A DNA stretch of 64,000 bases, taken from Rhodamnia argentea (Eukaryota; Streptophyta; Magnoliopsida; Myrtales; Myrtaceae). Position numbers and translations under genes: made by a program. A model generated the notes under the pieces. The model was not told the DNA's origin. It worked only from the letters and a program-made list of their open reading frames with translations, and ran no database searches. The stretch covers positions 22,251,294-22,315,293 of the forward strand of contig NC_063155.1 in NCBI RefSeq assembly GCF_020921035.1. The letters are read 5' to 3'. Below, piece after piece: positions 23,739 through 35,900 of the stretch (within the stretch, counting starts at the first letter, position 1; each line of letters starts with the position of its first letter).

Positions 23739-24770
23739 AAGTGGGCAACTTTAAGATGCGGTGAAATCACTCTATAAAAATGTCGTAAAGTCTTTTTTTA
23801 ATAGTTAAGCATATATGTTCTCCGAGTAAAGTATATGCAAAGAGCATCTTGAATATATCTCTTTATGTCTTGTGTATTTGTGTTCTTCTTGCCAAAATCT
23901 TCGGATTACTAACATTAACCGCATGATGTTATTTGATGATTATAGAATCGCATCAGAAGTCAAACTATTTTGACAAGCGATACTTAACTAAGCTAGTTCA
24001 ACTACACACCACATTGACATGGTGCGACTATTAATCTTATGTTGGATATATAGACAAAAGCCCCCCCCAAAAAAAACAATAAAAAAAAAAGACAAAAGTA
24101 AAAGGCAAAACTCAAAAGAAACGGATTTTCGACTTGATGGTTTATTCAAAGAAATTGATTCAATTGAAGTTATCAAAATCATACGGGCTTAAGTGAATTG
24201 TTAAGACACACACAATACGTCACGAACAACTCGAAAACATCAAGTTGGGATATCTTTATATTTAAGAATCTATCAAACTCTCGAAGATATGAATATAGAT
24301 TCATCAAATTTCTCGTCGAAATAATGTAAAATGATAGTGGGTACATGATATGGTAACAATTATGACTATCCAAATATATCGATCAAGAATATCTATTCTT
24401 TTACAGCACAATTAGGCAAGTACTAAGAAAAAGGAACAAATCAAAGCAAAATAACAAGCTAGATAAGATTTTCCTCAGATTAGCCAATTGCCCTCTTACG
24501 GCCACCGTTTACTAAATTGAACCTAAACGTCGTCAGTTCAGCAGATCATATCGACAATCCATTCGATATAATCGCATCCCGTCCTTGAAAGCATCGCGAG
24601 CAAAACGGAAATATATCGCGGTACTGATCAATATCGAGTAAAGATCTCGTCGCCACGTGGAAGCTTCTAGATCGAGAGCGCACGGGAGTCCCCGTACGCC
24701 ACGCCTCACCGTAACGTACCTATGACGGAGCGACCCTAGGTTTTAACGGAGACAGAGCGCCGTGGGCCCG

Positions 24771-24778
24771 TATAAAAG
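24771..24778 (+). promoter_or_regulatory. TATA box of the AGO4 gene
   Basis: TATAAAAG after a GC-rich stretch, with a CT/GA-rich leader beginning about 30 bp later. This fits transcription start near 24803. Confidence 0.65.
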
Positions 24779-24802
24779 CTGAGCACACTCTGTTTGCCCT
24801 CC

Positions 24803-26182
24803 AAAGAGTCGCTTTTGCCAGCAACAGCAGTTATCGAGAGCGAGAGCTAGAGCGAGCGAGTGTTTGGAAGAATTCGCGTTGAAACAGCGAGAGAGCTCCA
24901 GAGGATCTCTTCCGCTAGGGTTTTTTTCATCCTTCGCTTCAGGTAGTGCTCTTCTTCCATGCCTTGTTGCAGAACTCTGGCGTGTTCCGATTTTTGTTGA
25001 TTTTGAGGGATTTTCCGCCGTTGTTTTTGGTTCAGTACTGTTGTTAGTGTTTTTGGTGCTTCTGAGGCCTGAAATCTGCAATGCCGCTTCTCTCCGTGCT
25101 TGATCGGGGACGACGATTGCGTTTCCTGTTCGCGAGTTTTTGTTTTGAGCGATTTTCGTTGTCGTCTCAGGCTTTGTGAAAGTATTTTGCTATGTTCGGT
25201 GGCTTTGTTTTTGTTTTTTTTTTTGTTTGTGCCTTTTTTGACTTCTTTTGAAACGATTTTAAGGATATATTTTTTTTACGGTTTTCATGTCACATCTGTC
25301 GCGTGAGAGCAGTGGTTTGACTGGAGCGTTGTGATTTTCCCTGTCCGAGTTGTCTGTCTGTATTCGCCTCTCGAATGGGCTTCTTCCTTTTTGTTCCCTC
25401 TGATCCCCATGTTTTCTGGTGTTTTTGTTTTTGGCTTCTTCTAGGGCATACTGTTCTTGGGTGCTTCGTTCCTCTTATACACCTATGCAGTGACTGTCGC
25501 TCTTAGGTCGGATTAGCGCTTTCTTCTTTGTTATTTCCCAATGCTCATGTTGTTGTTCTGAGGCTCGTCCTGTGCTTCCGGGATTATTTCTGTTTGATTT
25601 CCGAGACTCGTCCGTCAGAAACGGTTTCTGGGCGACGAAATATTGTGATTCAGTGTCCGTTTTATTCGCCTGCATGTTGGCCTAGCCGAGTAAATACCTG
25701 TAGAGATTGCTGTGTTTGTGGGTTTTCCTTGTTCTTGGGTTCCATTGGGCGTGGTGATATTTTTTCTTTGCCTGTGGTACACTATATCTTGTTTAATTGG
25801 CTCCTGTAGTGTTATAGTGTTCTGATTGCTGTCACATTGCGGACACCATTGTTTTTGCTATGTGATGGTTTGGCCCTTTTGTTCTGAGTTTTGAGTTACA
25901 GTTGAGTAGAAAAATTTGGCAACTTGGTGTTTCACATTGATCACGTGACATTAAGTAGTCCTCTTGGGTCACATGTGCCTCATCTGTGTAGATTTTCTCT
26001 GCGATGTATTTGATAGACAAATATGATTAGACAGTCTGTGCCGTTGTAGTAGTCAGTTGATTATTCTGCACTGTGAAGGTACTGTCTGCTCTGGGAAATA
26101 TCTCCAGTAAAAACACTTGGTTGTATTTGTTGCTTGTATAGTGTTTTACCCAAATTATATGACCTGTGTCCACTGACCAGAT
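24803..26182 (+). other. AGO4 5' UTR with a leader intron
   Basis: The first leader exon probably ends at 24942 (TTCAG, then GTAGTG). The intron runs 24943-26180 and ends CTGACCAG, leaving two untranslated bases before the ATG at 26183. The T-rich composition of 25100-26150 and the absence of conserved protein fit an intron. Leader introns are common in plant AGO4-clade genes (family knowledge). The exact start of transcription is inferred. Confidence 0.6.
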
Positions 26183-29100
26183 ATGGACTCATCTGAAACA
26201 AATGGAAATGGGGCGAAAAGTGATTTGCCGCCACCTCCTCCTGTTATTCCACCAGATATTGTTCCTGAGCGAATTGAACCTGAGATTCCTCCACAACCTG
26301 TAAAGAAGAAAGTTTCTCGGGTCCCAATTGCTAGACGTGGCCTTGGTTCTAAAGGCCAGAAGATACCTGTGATAACCAATCACTTCAAAGTAAATGTTAC
26401 CAATCTTGACGGTCAATTCTTTCATTATTCGGTATGTACTTTCTATTATCTCTCCTGTTGATTCTGTGTCTGTTGATTTGCTTCAGTAACTGAGTTATAT
26501 GGCAGTTTCACTTCTTGTTTGTTCCACTGTATTAGGTAGCTCTTTTTTATGAGGATGGCCGCTCTGTTGATGCCAAGGGAATTGGTAGAAAAGTGATTGA
26601 TAAAGTGCAAAGTACCTACAGCAGCGAGTTAGCTGGAAAGGACTTTGCATATGACGGTGAGAAGAGTTTGTTCACTATTGGTGCCCTCCCTCGGAACAAA
26701 CTCGAATTCACTGTCGTGCTTGAGGATGTAACCTCTAGCAGGTAGATATGTGATTACTGTGCTCTTTCCCTATATGTCCTTAAGTACTAAACTACTATCT
26801 TTATTCATAGAAATCATGGAAATTCTAGTCCCGATGGTCATGGGAGTCCCAATGACAGTGATCGAAAGAGATTACGACGCCCATATCAGTCGAAAACATT
26901 CAAAGTAGAGATTAGCTTTGCTGCAAAGATCCCCATGCAGGCAATTGCAAATGCCTTGCGCGGTCAGGAGTCTGAGAATTCTCAGGAAGCTCTCAGAGTG
27001 CTGGATATTGTATTAAGGCAGCACGCGTCAAAGCAGTAAGAATCTCTTTGGCATGGACTCTCTGCTGCGATGAGCTTGTTGTCGTATCAATATGTAAACT
27101 AAATTTGCTGTTTCAGGGGCTGCTTGCTTGTTCGTCAATCTTTCTTTCACAATGACCCGAGAAACTTCACAGATGTGGGCGGAGGCGTCCTTGGCTGCAG
27201 AGGATTTCATTCAAGTTTTAGAACGAGCCAGGGAGGATTGTCTCTTAACATTGGTGGGTTTGCTGTATTACCCCCTTTTTTTCCTTTTGTTGATGAGATT
27301 TTCATTAATGATGCTGGTTTTGTCAGATGTATCAACCACTATGATAATTCAGCCTGGACCAGTGGTGGAATTTTTGATGGCGAACCAAAAGGTGCAAGAC
27401 CCCTATTCTGTTGATTGGGCTAAGGTAAATAGCGTTTCTACAATGGATCAGAATGCAATACCTGTTTCTATATTCTGGATCTGAACATTTCCCTGCAGGC
27501 TAAGCGGACCCTAAAGAATTTGAGGATCAAGGCAAGTCCAACCAACATGGAATACAAGATAACTGGCCTTAGTGAGAAACCCTGCAGGGAGCAACTGTAT
27601 GCTCCTCGTTCCTTCATGCCCCCTTCTCCCTTTCTGTTCTCTCTGATATTTCGGTAATTGGGCCTCGTTTTGCAGGTTCTCTTTGAAGCAGAAAAGCAGA
27701 AGGGATGCAGATGGCGAGGCAGAGACCATAGAAGTGACGGTCTATGATTATTTTGTCAACCACCGCCACATACAGTTGCGATTTTCTGGAGATTTCCCAT
27801 GCATAAATGTTGGCAAGCCAAAGCGACCTACATATATTCCTCTTGAGGTATAGGATAGGCTTATATAATATACTAGTGGAAACTACAAAGAATGTTATTT
27901 TATAACCCTAATGTGGATCTTCTCAGCTATGCGAGTTGGTATCCTTGCAACGCTACACAAAAGCTTTGACAAATCTTCAAAGGGCTTCTCTTGTTGAAAA
28001 ATCACGGCAAAAGCCACAAGAAAGGATGAGAGTTCTGTCAGATGTAAGTTCACTCTGATTTGATTATTGTTCTATATATGTACATGTGTAGCGGGTGGTA
28101 GTGTTTTTTATTTATTTATAATTCTATGTATTAAGTTCAAGGTTCTCTTTGCAGGCTCTGAAATTGAACAAGTACGATGCTGAGCCAATGTTGCGTTCAT
28201 GTGGGGTATCAATCAGCCCCCAGTTTACTCAAGTTGAAGGACGTGTTTTACCTGCACCAAGGGTATTAATTTTCTGTAGTTTAACTGTTATTATCTGTTG
28301 GAACTCTTGTCATCTTCCTCTGAATCCGCGTTCCGTCATATTTGTGCAGCTGAAAGTAGGCAATGGGGAAGATTTCTTTCCTCGCAATGGGCGGTGGAAC
28401 TTTAACAACAAGGTGTGTTTGGTTCTTGTGGGTTGATTTCCAATTTGCAGACTTCCCTTTGCTCATGTATGAAATGCTTTTTCAGAAGTTGGTCGAGCCA
28501 TCTAAGATAGAGAGATGGGCTGTTGTGAACTTCTCCGCTCGCTGCGATGTTCGTGGCCTTGTCCGAGATCTCATAAAATGTGGCAACATGAAAGGAATCG
28601 TATGTCTTATGTTCCATTAAATATTTTCCAATTTGCATTTGTGTTTCTGTTGAAAGTCTCTGCTCTACTTTTGCGCATACAGCAGATGCAAATTCTTTCA
28701 GTTGTTTTCGAATCCTATTGCGCACCTTAAAAATATGATTGCAAATATGTCCTTTCTGATACGGATGGATGACCCTTTCTAGGGTAAGGTTGTATCTGTT
28801 TTTGTTCCTGCAGCAGATGCAGTTTTATAGTTCGTGTTGACACTTTGTATTGTGTTCCAAAATACAGCCAGTCTGATAGTGCTTCTTTCCTCCTTGTGTA
28901 GCGTATTGATCAGCCATTTGAAGTAATTGAAGAGAGTCACCAGTATAGGCGAGCTCCTCCTGTTGTTAGAGTAGAGAAGATGTTTGAGGAGATACAGTCA
29001 AAGCTTCCTGGCGCACCACAATTTCTTCTTTGCTTGCTTCCTGAGAGAAAGAATTCTGATCTCTATGGTTTGGTGTTCTCTTTCGTTAATCTTGCCAGTT

Positions 29101-29269
29101 TTATATATCTGCCCTGATTTGTTGATGTGGAGTTTAATCTAATATTTAGGTCCATGGAAGAAAAAGAATCTTGCTGAACATGGGATTGTTACTCAGTGCA
29201 TTGCTCCTATGAAGGTTAATGATCAGTATCTCACTAATGTTCTCCTAAAAATCAATGCAAAGGTGAGAG

Positions 29270-29305
<36 letters not shown>

Positions 29306-31426
29306 GCGTGCCCTCACATGCACACAAATGGTGCCCTTTTTGTCATTTTCACCCTAGCTATAGTTAAATATCATTGCAGCTTGGGGGTTTGAATTCAGTT
29401 CTGGCCGTTGAGCATTCTCCTTCGATACCCTTGGTGTCTAAAGTACCCACTATAATCCTTGGGATGGATGTATCGCATGGCTCTCCCGGACAATCTGATA
29501 TTCCATCAATTGCTGCGGTAACATGCTGGCTCATTTCACATTGTAATATCTTGGATTGTTCTCAAGGTGAGTTGATGTTTCCCGCTCCAGGTTGTTAGCT
29601 CCCGCCAATGGCCTTTGATTTCTCGCTATCGAGCTTCAGTGCGGACACAGTCTCCGAAAGTCGAAATGATTGACAACTTATTCAAGAAGGTATCTGACAA
29701 GGTGGATGAGGGGATAATCAGGTTTGTTCTTAGTTTCTTCAACTCAATAGTGCCTTTTTATAGCTTTTAGTTCCTTTTTAATAGATTCGTCCAATGTAGT
29801 AGCATGCATTGTTCACCATCCTTGTTATTTCACTTGCCCACAAGCGATGTATGGTTTCACCTCTATTGTTTACTTCAGGGAACTTCTCCTCGATTTCTAC
29901 GTGAGTTCGGGTAAGAGGAAACCAGAGCAAATCATCATATTCAGGTATGGAGTTGGATATCCATATGGTGGACATCGTGTATCGCATCTTTTATGCTAGT
30001 AAACTTCTAGGTAGTCTTCTTGGTGATGAGGTGCAGGGATTCACGCTTTTTATTTTTTTGTTGAAATATTGGATTGTCCTGAAGAATGATTCTGTGAAAT
30101 TTTTGTTGGTGGAATTTGTACATCGTAGTGCACACTGTCTATCTGGTGGGAGTGCACTCTTGGTTTCTTGCCATGCAGCTCACATCTCTCTCTTTTGTGC
30201 TTGCTCCAGGGATGGAGTCAGCGAGTCTCAATTTAATCAGGTTTTAAACATTGAACTGGATCAGATTATTGAGGTTAGCTTCTGATTGACTTTAATGCGG
30301 AAAGTTCATCTGGAGAAATGGTTTAGTTTATGCTAAGTACTTTTCAGGCCTGCAAGTTTCTTGATGAGAAATGGTCCCCCAAGTTTGTTGTGATTGTTGC
30401 TCAAAAAAACCATCACACCAAGTTCTTCCAGTCTGGATCGCCAGATAATGTTCCTCCTGGTAAAAGCCTTTCTGCCTCTATCAATAAGAACACAGTTATT
30501 ATAGGACACATCTGCCTAACTTTTGTTTTCCTGCAGGGACGATCATAGACAACAAAGTGTGTCATCCACGCAACAATGACTTTTATCTCTGTGCACATGC
30601 TGGGATGATTGTGAGTAAAACCCGAACAAATTCCTTGTGATTGTTGCTTCTCCTAAGAACTGATTGCGGTTTAATCCTTGTCAATTTCGTCTCATCTAGT
30701 TGAGCTCTGAATGGGAAAGAATGTTCATGTAATAGTACCAACCTCAAAATGGCAATATCTGTTAATGTTATATTTCTTTTGCCTACTTTTAATTTCTTAG
30801 TTAATTACATTGCAGGGAACGACCAGACCCACTCACTATCACGTATTAATGGATGAGGTCGGTTTTTCCGCGGACGATCTGCAGGAGCTTGTGCATTCTC
30901 TGTCATATGTGTAAGCAAAAACTTTGAAAATCTGCTTATATGATTGATTTTGAGCTTCCACTTTGCTATGCTCATATATTGATAAAACTTTGCTTATCAT
31001 GTTGCAGGTATCAAAGAAGTACTACAGCTATATCAGTTGGTAAATAAATCCTCTTTGCAAATGTTATTTTAGGAAGTCTTCATGGGAATTCCATACTCGC
31101 TTAAAAAAAAAAAAAAAACGTTGTTTAAAGATTTCATGGTGGTAGTTGTGCCATATATCTTAGGATTTTGACAGTGGTTAATGGAACTCTGATTGCTTAA
31201 CAGTCATATGGATCACGATCTTAACTCTCTGTTTTTCCCCCGAAATCCAGTTGCACCGGTTTGCTATGCTCACTTGGCGGCTTCTCAAATGGGTCAGTTC
31301 ATGAAATTCGAGGATGCTTCTGAGACTTCATCTAGCCAAGGCGGGCTGACTTCGGCAGGACCAGTTGCTGTTCCTCAGCTGCCCAGATTGGATGAGAAAG
31401 TGTGCAACTCCATGTTTTTCTGTTGA
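26183..31426 (+). CDS. AGO4: Argonaute, AGO4 clade, 22 coding exons, 917 aa
   Basis: Binds 24-nt siRNAs and guides RNA-directed DNA methylation in the nucleus. Exons: 26183-26431, 26536-26741, 26811-27035, 27117-27253, 27327-27424, 27499-27596, 27676-27847, 27927-28043, 28155-28262, 28350-28412, 28486-28599, 28902-29067, 29150-29262, 29380-29517, 29591-29721, 29879-29944, 30210-30273, 30348-30459, 30537-30610, 30816-30910, 31008-31039, 31251-31426. All are GT-AG and the total of 2754 nt stays in frame. Proline-rich N-terminus (15-45), N domain, PAZ (about 290-400), MID (about 520-620, with QCIAP) and PIWI (about 600-880). Catalytic residues are present: Asp652 in GMDVSHG, Asp734 in FRDGVSE, and His in RPTHYH (about 824-826), so slicer activity is expected. 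The C-terminus KVCNSMFFC is the AGO4-type ending. AGO4 versus its close paralogues AGO8/AGO9 cannot be settled by eye; AGO6 is less likely. Confidence 0.95.
29275..29303 (+). repeat. (CT)n microsatellite in AGO4 intron 13
   Basis: About 14 CT units just after the donor of exon 13 (29262). The length is probably polymorphic. Confidence 0.9.
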
Positions 31427-32909
31427 AGGCTTTACTTGCACTTCCTTCTTACACAACTCTCGGGAACGGCGGTTTTTTCACCAGTACAGGCTTTTGTTTG
31501 AATGACTTTGGGTCTTGAAGACTCCTAGTATCACGTTTTGTGGTGGCTGAGCTCTGGCTTTATCCATCTTGATATTTTCCGTGACTTCGGCCATGGATGG
31601 TGGTTTCTCTTGCTGTAAATAATATGCTTAGTACATTTTGGATGTGGCCTTCCGCTAGGGAAGATCAGCCATAGGTATATATGGCGGTGAAAACTGGCAT
31701 GAACGCCTTGCTATCTTATTGTCTAACTTGTTTCTATCGCCCAGTTTTCGCTTGGATTTTTGAAGTTGTGTTTCAGCCGTCTTTTGTTTGGCAACAACAT
31801 TTGGCATTCTGGAGCCACCTTTTAGCGACAAAAAGTGGGGAAAGTCTTGGTATGCCTACTCGACCATGAGAACGGGATCGTTAAGATTAATTGGTATTCA
31901 CTGAACTTTCTCGGCCTCTGTCACTAGGTCTTGACCATATAGGAGAGGCAATTTTTCTCATCTCGTGTCGGTGATGGGTATCATTGTTTTTCCTGTTTGA
32001 TTTTGGCTCCGAAAATTGAGTGACTTTGAGTTTCGTCATTGATTACATAAAAGTTAGCAAGTTTGGGAGACGAAACAAGCGGTAGATCCAATAGAGATTT
32101 CTTTCTTTCTTGAAGGTGAATTGAAAAAGACGAATAGAAGTAGAAATCATCGACTCTGAGATAACAGCACATCAAATATAACTGCAAGCTGACCGAGGTT
32201 TGCTTCATTAACGGGTGAAATGCAGTTTCACCATAGAAGGAGAGATCAATCGTCAAGGGTACTTCGATTGGACAGAAAGTGCAGACGGCCCAAAGGCAGA
32301 CCGTAAATCCCTCGGAAAAAAATAGGTTGCCCAATAGCTTCAAGTACGAGGAATTTTCAGATCCAACGGTCATCAACATTAGCATAACATCGGATTGATC
32401 AACTATCCTCCACATTATCGGGTCAGATAGTTGTACCACTCATTTTCAGGGTAACATGCATAGATAATAAGAAAACAAACGTGAATTATAAGGAGGCTAC
32501 CAAACACACTGGCATAGCAATCTCTTATTGTTCCATTGTGGACGAGATTCAAAACTGACCACCTTATTTTGATTTTTTTTTTATTGGTTTTGGTTTTGGT
32601 TTTACCCCTTTATATACAAGTTACAACTGAGGATATGCACAAAAGCACCTCCCTCCTGTGGACAAGAATAAAGACAACGCGAGAGCTGAAAGAACTGTCC
32701 GAAGGGGGCAAAAAAGCCTCAGCCCCAAGTGAATGCTCGTAGCTAGAGCAAAGGGTGCCCTGAACCCAAAAAGTATAAAAGACACAACCACTTCTTTCCA
32801 TCCACGCCAAAAACAGAAGCTTCCGTATCTCAAACCTGTCGGTCAAATCGTTAGAATTGCTCTTCCAAAATTGGACGTTGCCACGCCGGAACAACTAGTG
32901 AACTGCTCC
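31427..32909. other. AGO4-LARP1 convergent intergenic region
   Basis: Contains the 3' UTR of AGO4 (probably to about 31680, with AATAAT at 31617) and, from the other side, the 3' UTR of LARP1. Frames such as 31981-32439 minus carry no recognisable domain. The two transcripts point at each other. Confidence 0.6.
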
Positions 32910-35900
32910 TTAATGGCCCACCTCCTTCGTGATGTTAGCTTTCTCTTTAGCACGGAAATCATCCAAGGTGCGGTATTCCTCTAAGAGCAACCTCTCCAAG
33001 TCCGGTAGCTTCTTAATTGGATCTTTCTGGTTGCGATAATGGTGAAATGCCCTGTCACAGCAAGTTACATCCGCATATAATTCAGGAAGAAAAGGATTTC
33101 TGCACCTACTAATTATATGCACATACGAAACACAACCTCCTGAATTCAGAAGCATGAAGTCTCATCCGCGTTTTAATGGGAGATAAAAAAAGCAACTCTA
33201 CTCGAATTGCACACCAAATCAATATCATTATAGCAAGGGAGAGACAGTGAAGAATATCACAGTTTATTCATGCAAAACAATCAGAAAGCACATGACTTTC
33301 TCATGTTCAGATGAGGATAATCTGGCAAAATTTTTCCAATTAACGACGACTTAAGAAAACAGGTATAGAAAAATGGCCCTTACATAATAAGAGCGGGGAT
33401 AAAAGGCTCCAGACACAGGTTTCGTCTGAAGCAGCTCTACAAATAGCCCCTCCACAATTAATCAATGAGAACTTTAGAAATCAAACGCAGATTCTCTTTG
33501 CCAAGGCTAAAGTCTCCTTAAAAAGGAAAGGTGCTGAGAATGTTCTAAAATACAGTCTACGCCACTCGGCGAGTGCTCTCTACATGCTTCAACAACTGCG
33601 TTAACAGGCTCGCTCAAGCTATCCCATAACATCCTTGCATGTTAGAAGTTAACAGATCGCAGCTTCCCAACGTAAAGAGTTTCACATCTCATCGAGAAAT
33701 TTCAACAGGTCAGGGTAACTTAGATAAGTCGTAAGCATATCAACAGAATCCAAGGAATTGTCATTTCCATGTCTTCTAAAGAGGAGCAGAGCTACTTCTA
33801 AAAAATTGGTGAAGGAGAGTGAAGAAAATGTGATTGTGAACATGGTGGCCAAAGAAAAGAAACAAATGCTGTAACTAGATATAAATATTTCAGAGGTAAT
33901 AACCAACTAAGCAATATAGAGGAAGAACACCTGTTTGCCTATGCAAATTCTTGACAATGCTGATACACAACAGAAGATATAAAAGGCAGAGAAGAGAACT
34001 TCTAACTCATGTATCAACTAAGACGAAAAAAATGCCTCTTAATAGACCAATTTAATGCAATAACTAAGCTAAAATATTAGATGGCTTTATTGGTCAATGC
34101 AAAGATCGCACAATGTGCAAAATATAAAGGCACAAAGAAAGTTCAATCAATCTAAGTAAAAGACTGCCCCCGAGGTGTGTGGGGTGGGGGGGGGTTGGTG
34201 GTTTGTGTGTTTAGGAATTACCAGTATTTCTCAAGGCCATAAAGGTTGCCTTTATGGTAGAAGTCGAGGGTGAGCTTTTCAAAATCCTTATACAGATCCT
34301 CCCTGAATTCCTTCTCCAAGCCATAACTATAATGGACGAAGTTTCATAGGACAAGATCAAGGTACAACGTGATTTACAATGGCCAATAAAGATAGGCAAG
34401 ACAGATGTTCCAAGGATGTGCTAACAGCCATAGCAGAGTCTCCAGTACACCAATCAGCTGGTTAGACCCGCTGGATCGTAAATTTTATCAACTCAATAAA
34501 TTTTAGTACCATTGTACTTTAAGTTGAGTATAACTTTAAAAAAAGGTGGCTACCACAGATTTCTAGTGTAAGTGAGTCGACACCACCATCAATGAGTGTC
34601 TAATTATTCAAAAAAGATGGGTTGAAGCAAATTATAAACAAGATGCTTGAAACAATTAAAGAATAGAACAAAGAGATATCTGGCAGTAATACCTATAGAA
34701 CCTGAAAAGGCACTCCAGTCCATAACAGTAGTTAGCCGCAGCATCTTCGAGTGCAACTTTGCGGAACTCTTCATACATAGAAGGGACAAACATGTCTCTA
34801 AGAAAGTATGACCAAAACCGGTACAGTGTGTTCATTTCCTGCACATAAAAGTCGATTGTCTCCAAGGAATAGTGGTTGAAAATGCCGCAGATACCAAACT
34901 CAAATTAATCAACTGCATGAGCTGGCACTAAGAAAGCCAAATGATTCGTTCTTAAAGGAATTAAGCTCATGCAGATTGGCCATCACACTGCAGCAAAAGG
35001 ATTCTGCACTGGAAGCATGATAAAGCATCGAAATTTTGGAAGCCATAAATGTTTTTTTTTTTTTTGGTAAGGAGAGAAGGTGCACATCCGGGGAAGCCAT
35101 AAATGTTGAGCTCCTAGGAAACCAAAGGCATTCAAATAATAACAGATAAAATGGGAAAGCAAAAAAGGAATGACTAGCTAGCCTTTGTCTTATCTTCCTA
35201 CATTGATCCAACATTATTGTGTGTTTCTAAATGAGTTCTCAAAAATAGCCTTCAGAATCAGCAAGAAAATGGTGGCTTCTCTACCAAGTAATGTGGGAAG
35301 GACCTACAAAAGAAAGGGTCAAACAGGAAAGATTGCACCATTCGAATCTCAATATTGAACAGGACTGATGAAACACTCTTCCAACAAAAACATGAAAGTA
35401 GGTATATCATAAGAGAGAAGGATGAGCAAGAAGTTCTCTAGCCTTCACAATCCTAGTCTCAAATGACAATGACTTCTGCAATCAACATATACAGCTCACA
35501 TTCACCTCTTAAGAAATACAGAGCAAAAAAGCATAGGGACACACCTCACTGCAACCAATTCCTGACTTCTTTCTGTCATTCAAGCACCGTTTGCGATACT
35601 TCAGGTACCTTAAGGGTAAGCAACCATGTGAGTGAAACCTCAAATTAAACAAGCATATTTAACAGGGAGCTCTTACATTTGCTGTTTAAAACCATTTTCC
35701 TCCAAAAGACGGTGACTTGGATGTTGAAATGGTGGAAATGACTTTGGCATCGAACCAACAGGTGGACTACAGCCAGAGAGATTTCCATGAGGTGAATTAC
35801 TCAATTTTGAAGACCTGGGCCTGTATATGTCACGATTAAGTTTGTGTTACACTTGCAAAAACTAGACAACCAGCGAGACCACCTAAACCTAGGGTCAGAT

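Larger units (their letters stand above)
11850..24770. other. 13-kb gene-poor, repeat-rich region
   Basis: No intact gene recognised on either strand. Contents that I can support: diverged dispersed repeats around 12990, 13117 and 13326 sharing 'AAGTTAAGGTATCATGGATAAGG'-like blocks; tandem repeats at 13444-13560, 16266-16460, 16601-16815 and 17257-17335; a hAT-like style region with repeated GGGTCATAAA at 14880-15000; a foldback at 18281-18660; a probable solo LTR at 18823-21027; a GC-cored TIR element at 22267-22996; and micro-insertions near 21.9 and 23.7 kb. The open frames in this interval (for example 15257-15721 minus, 154 aa) show no recognisable domain. Confidence 0.65.

Noticed and set aside
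24052..24098. AGACAAAAG repeated around C8 and A runs, like the micro-insertions
   Set aside because: Only 9 bp in A-rich sequence, so chance similarity is too likely.
34178..34198. G-rich tract in a LARP1 intron
   Set aside because: On the transcribed RNA it is C-rich, and the runs are less regular than the tract at 53725.
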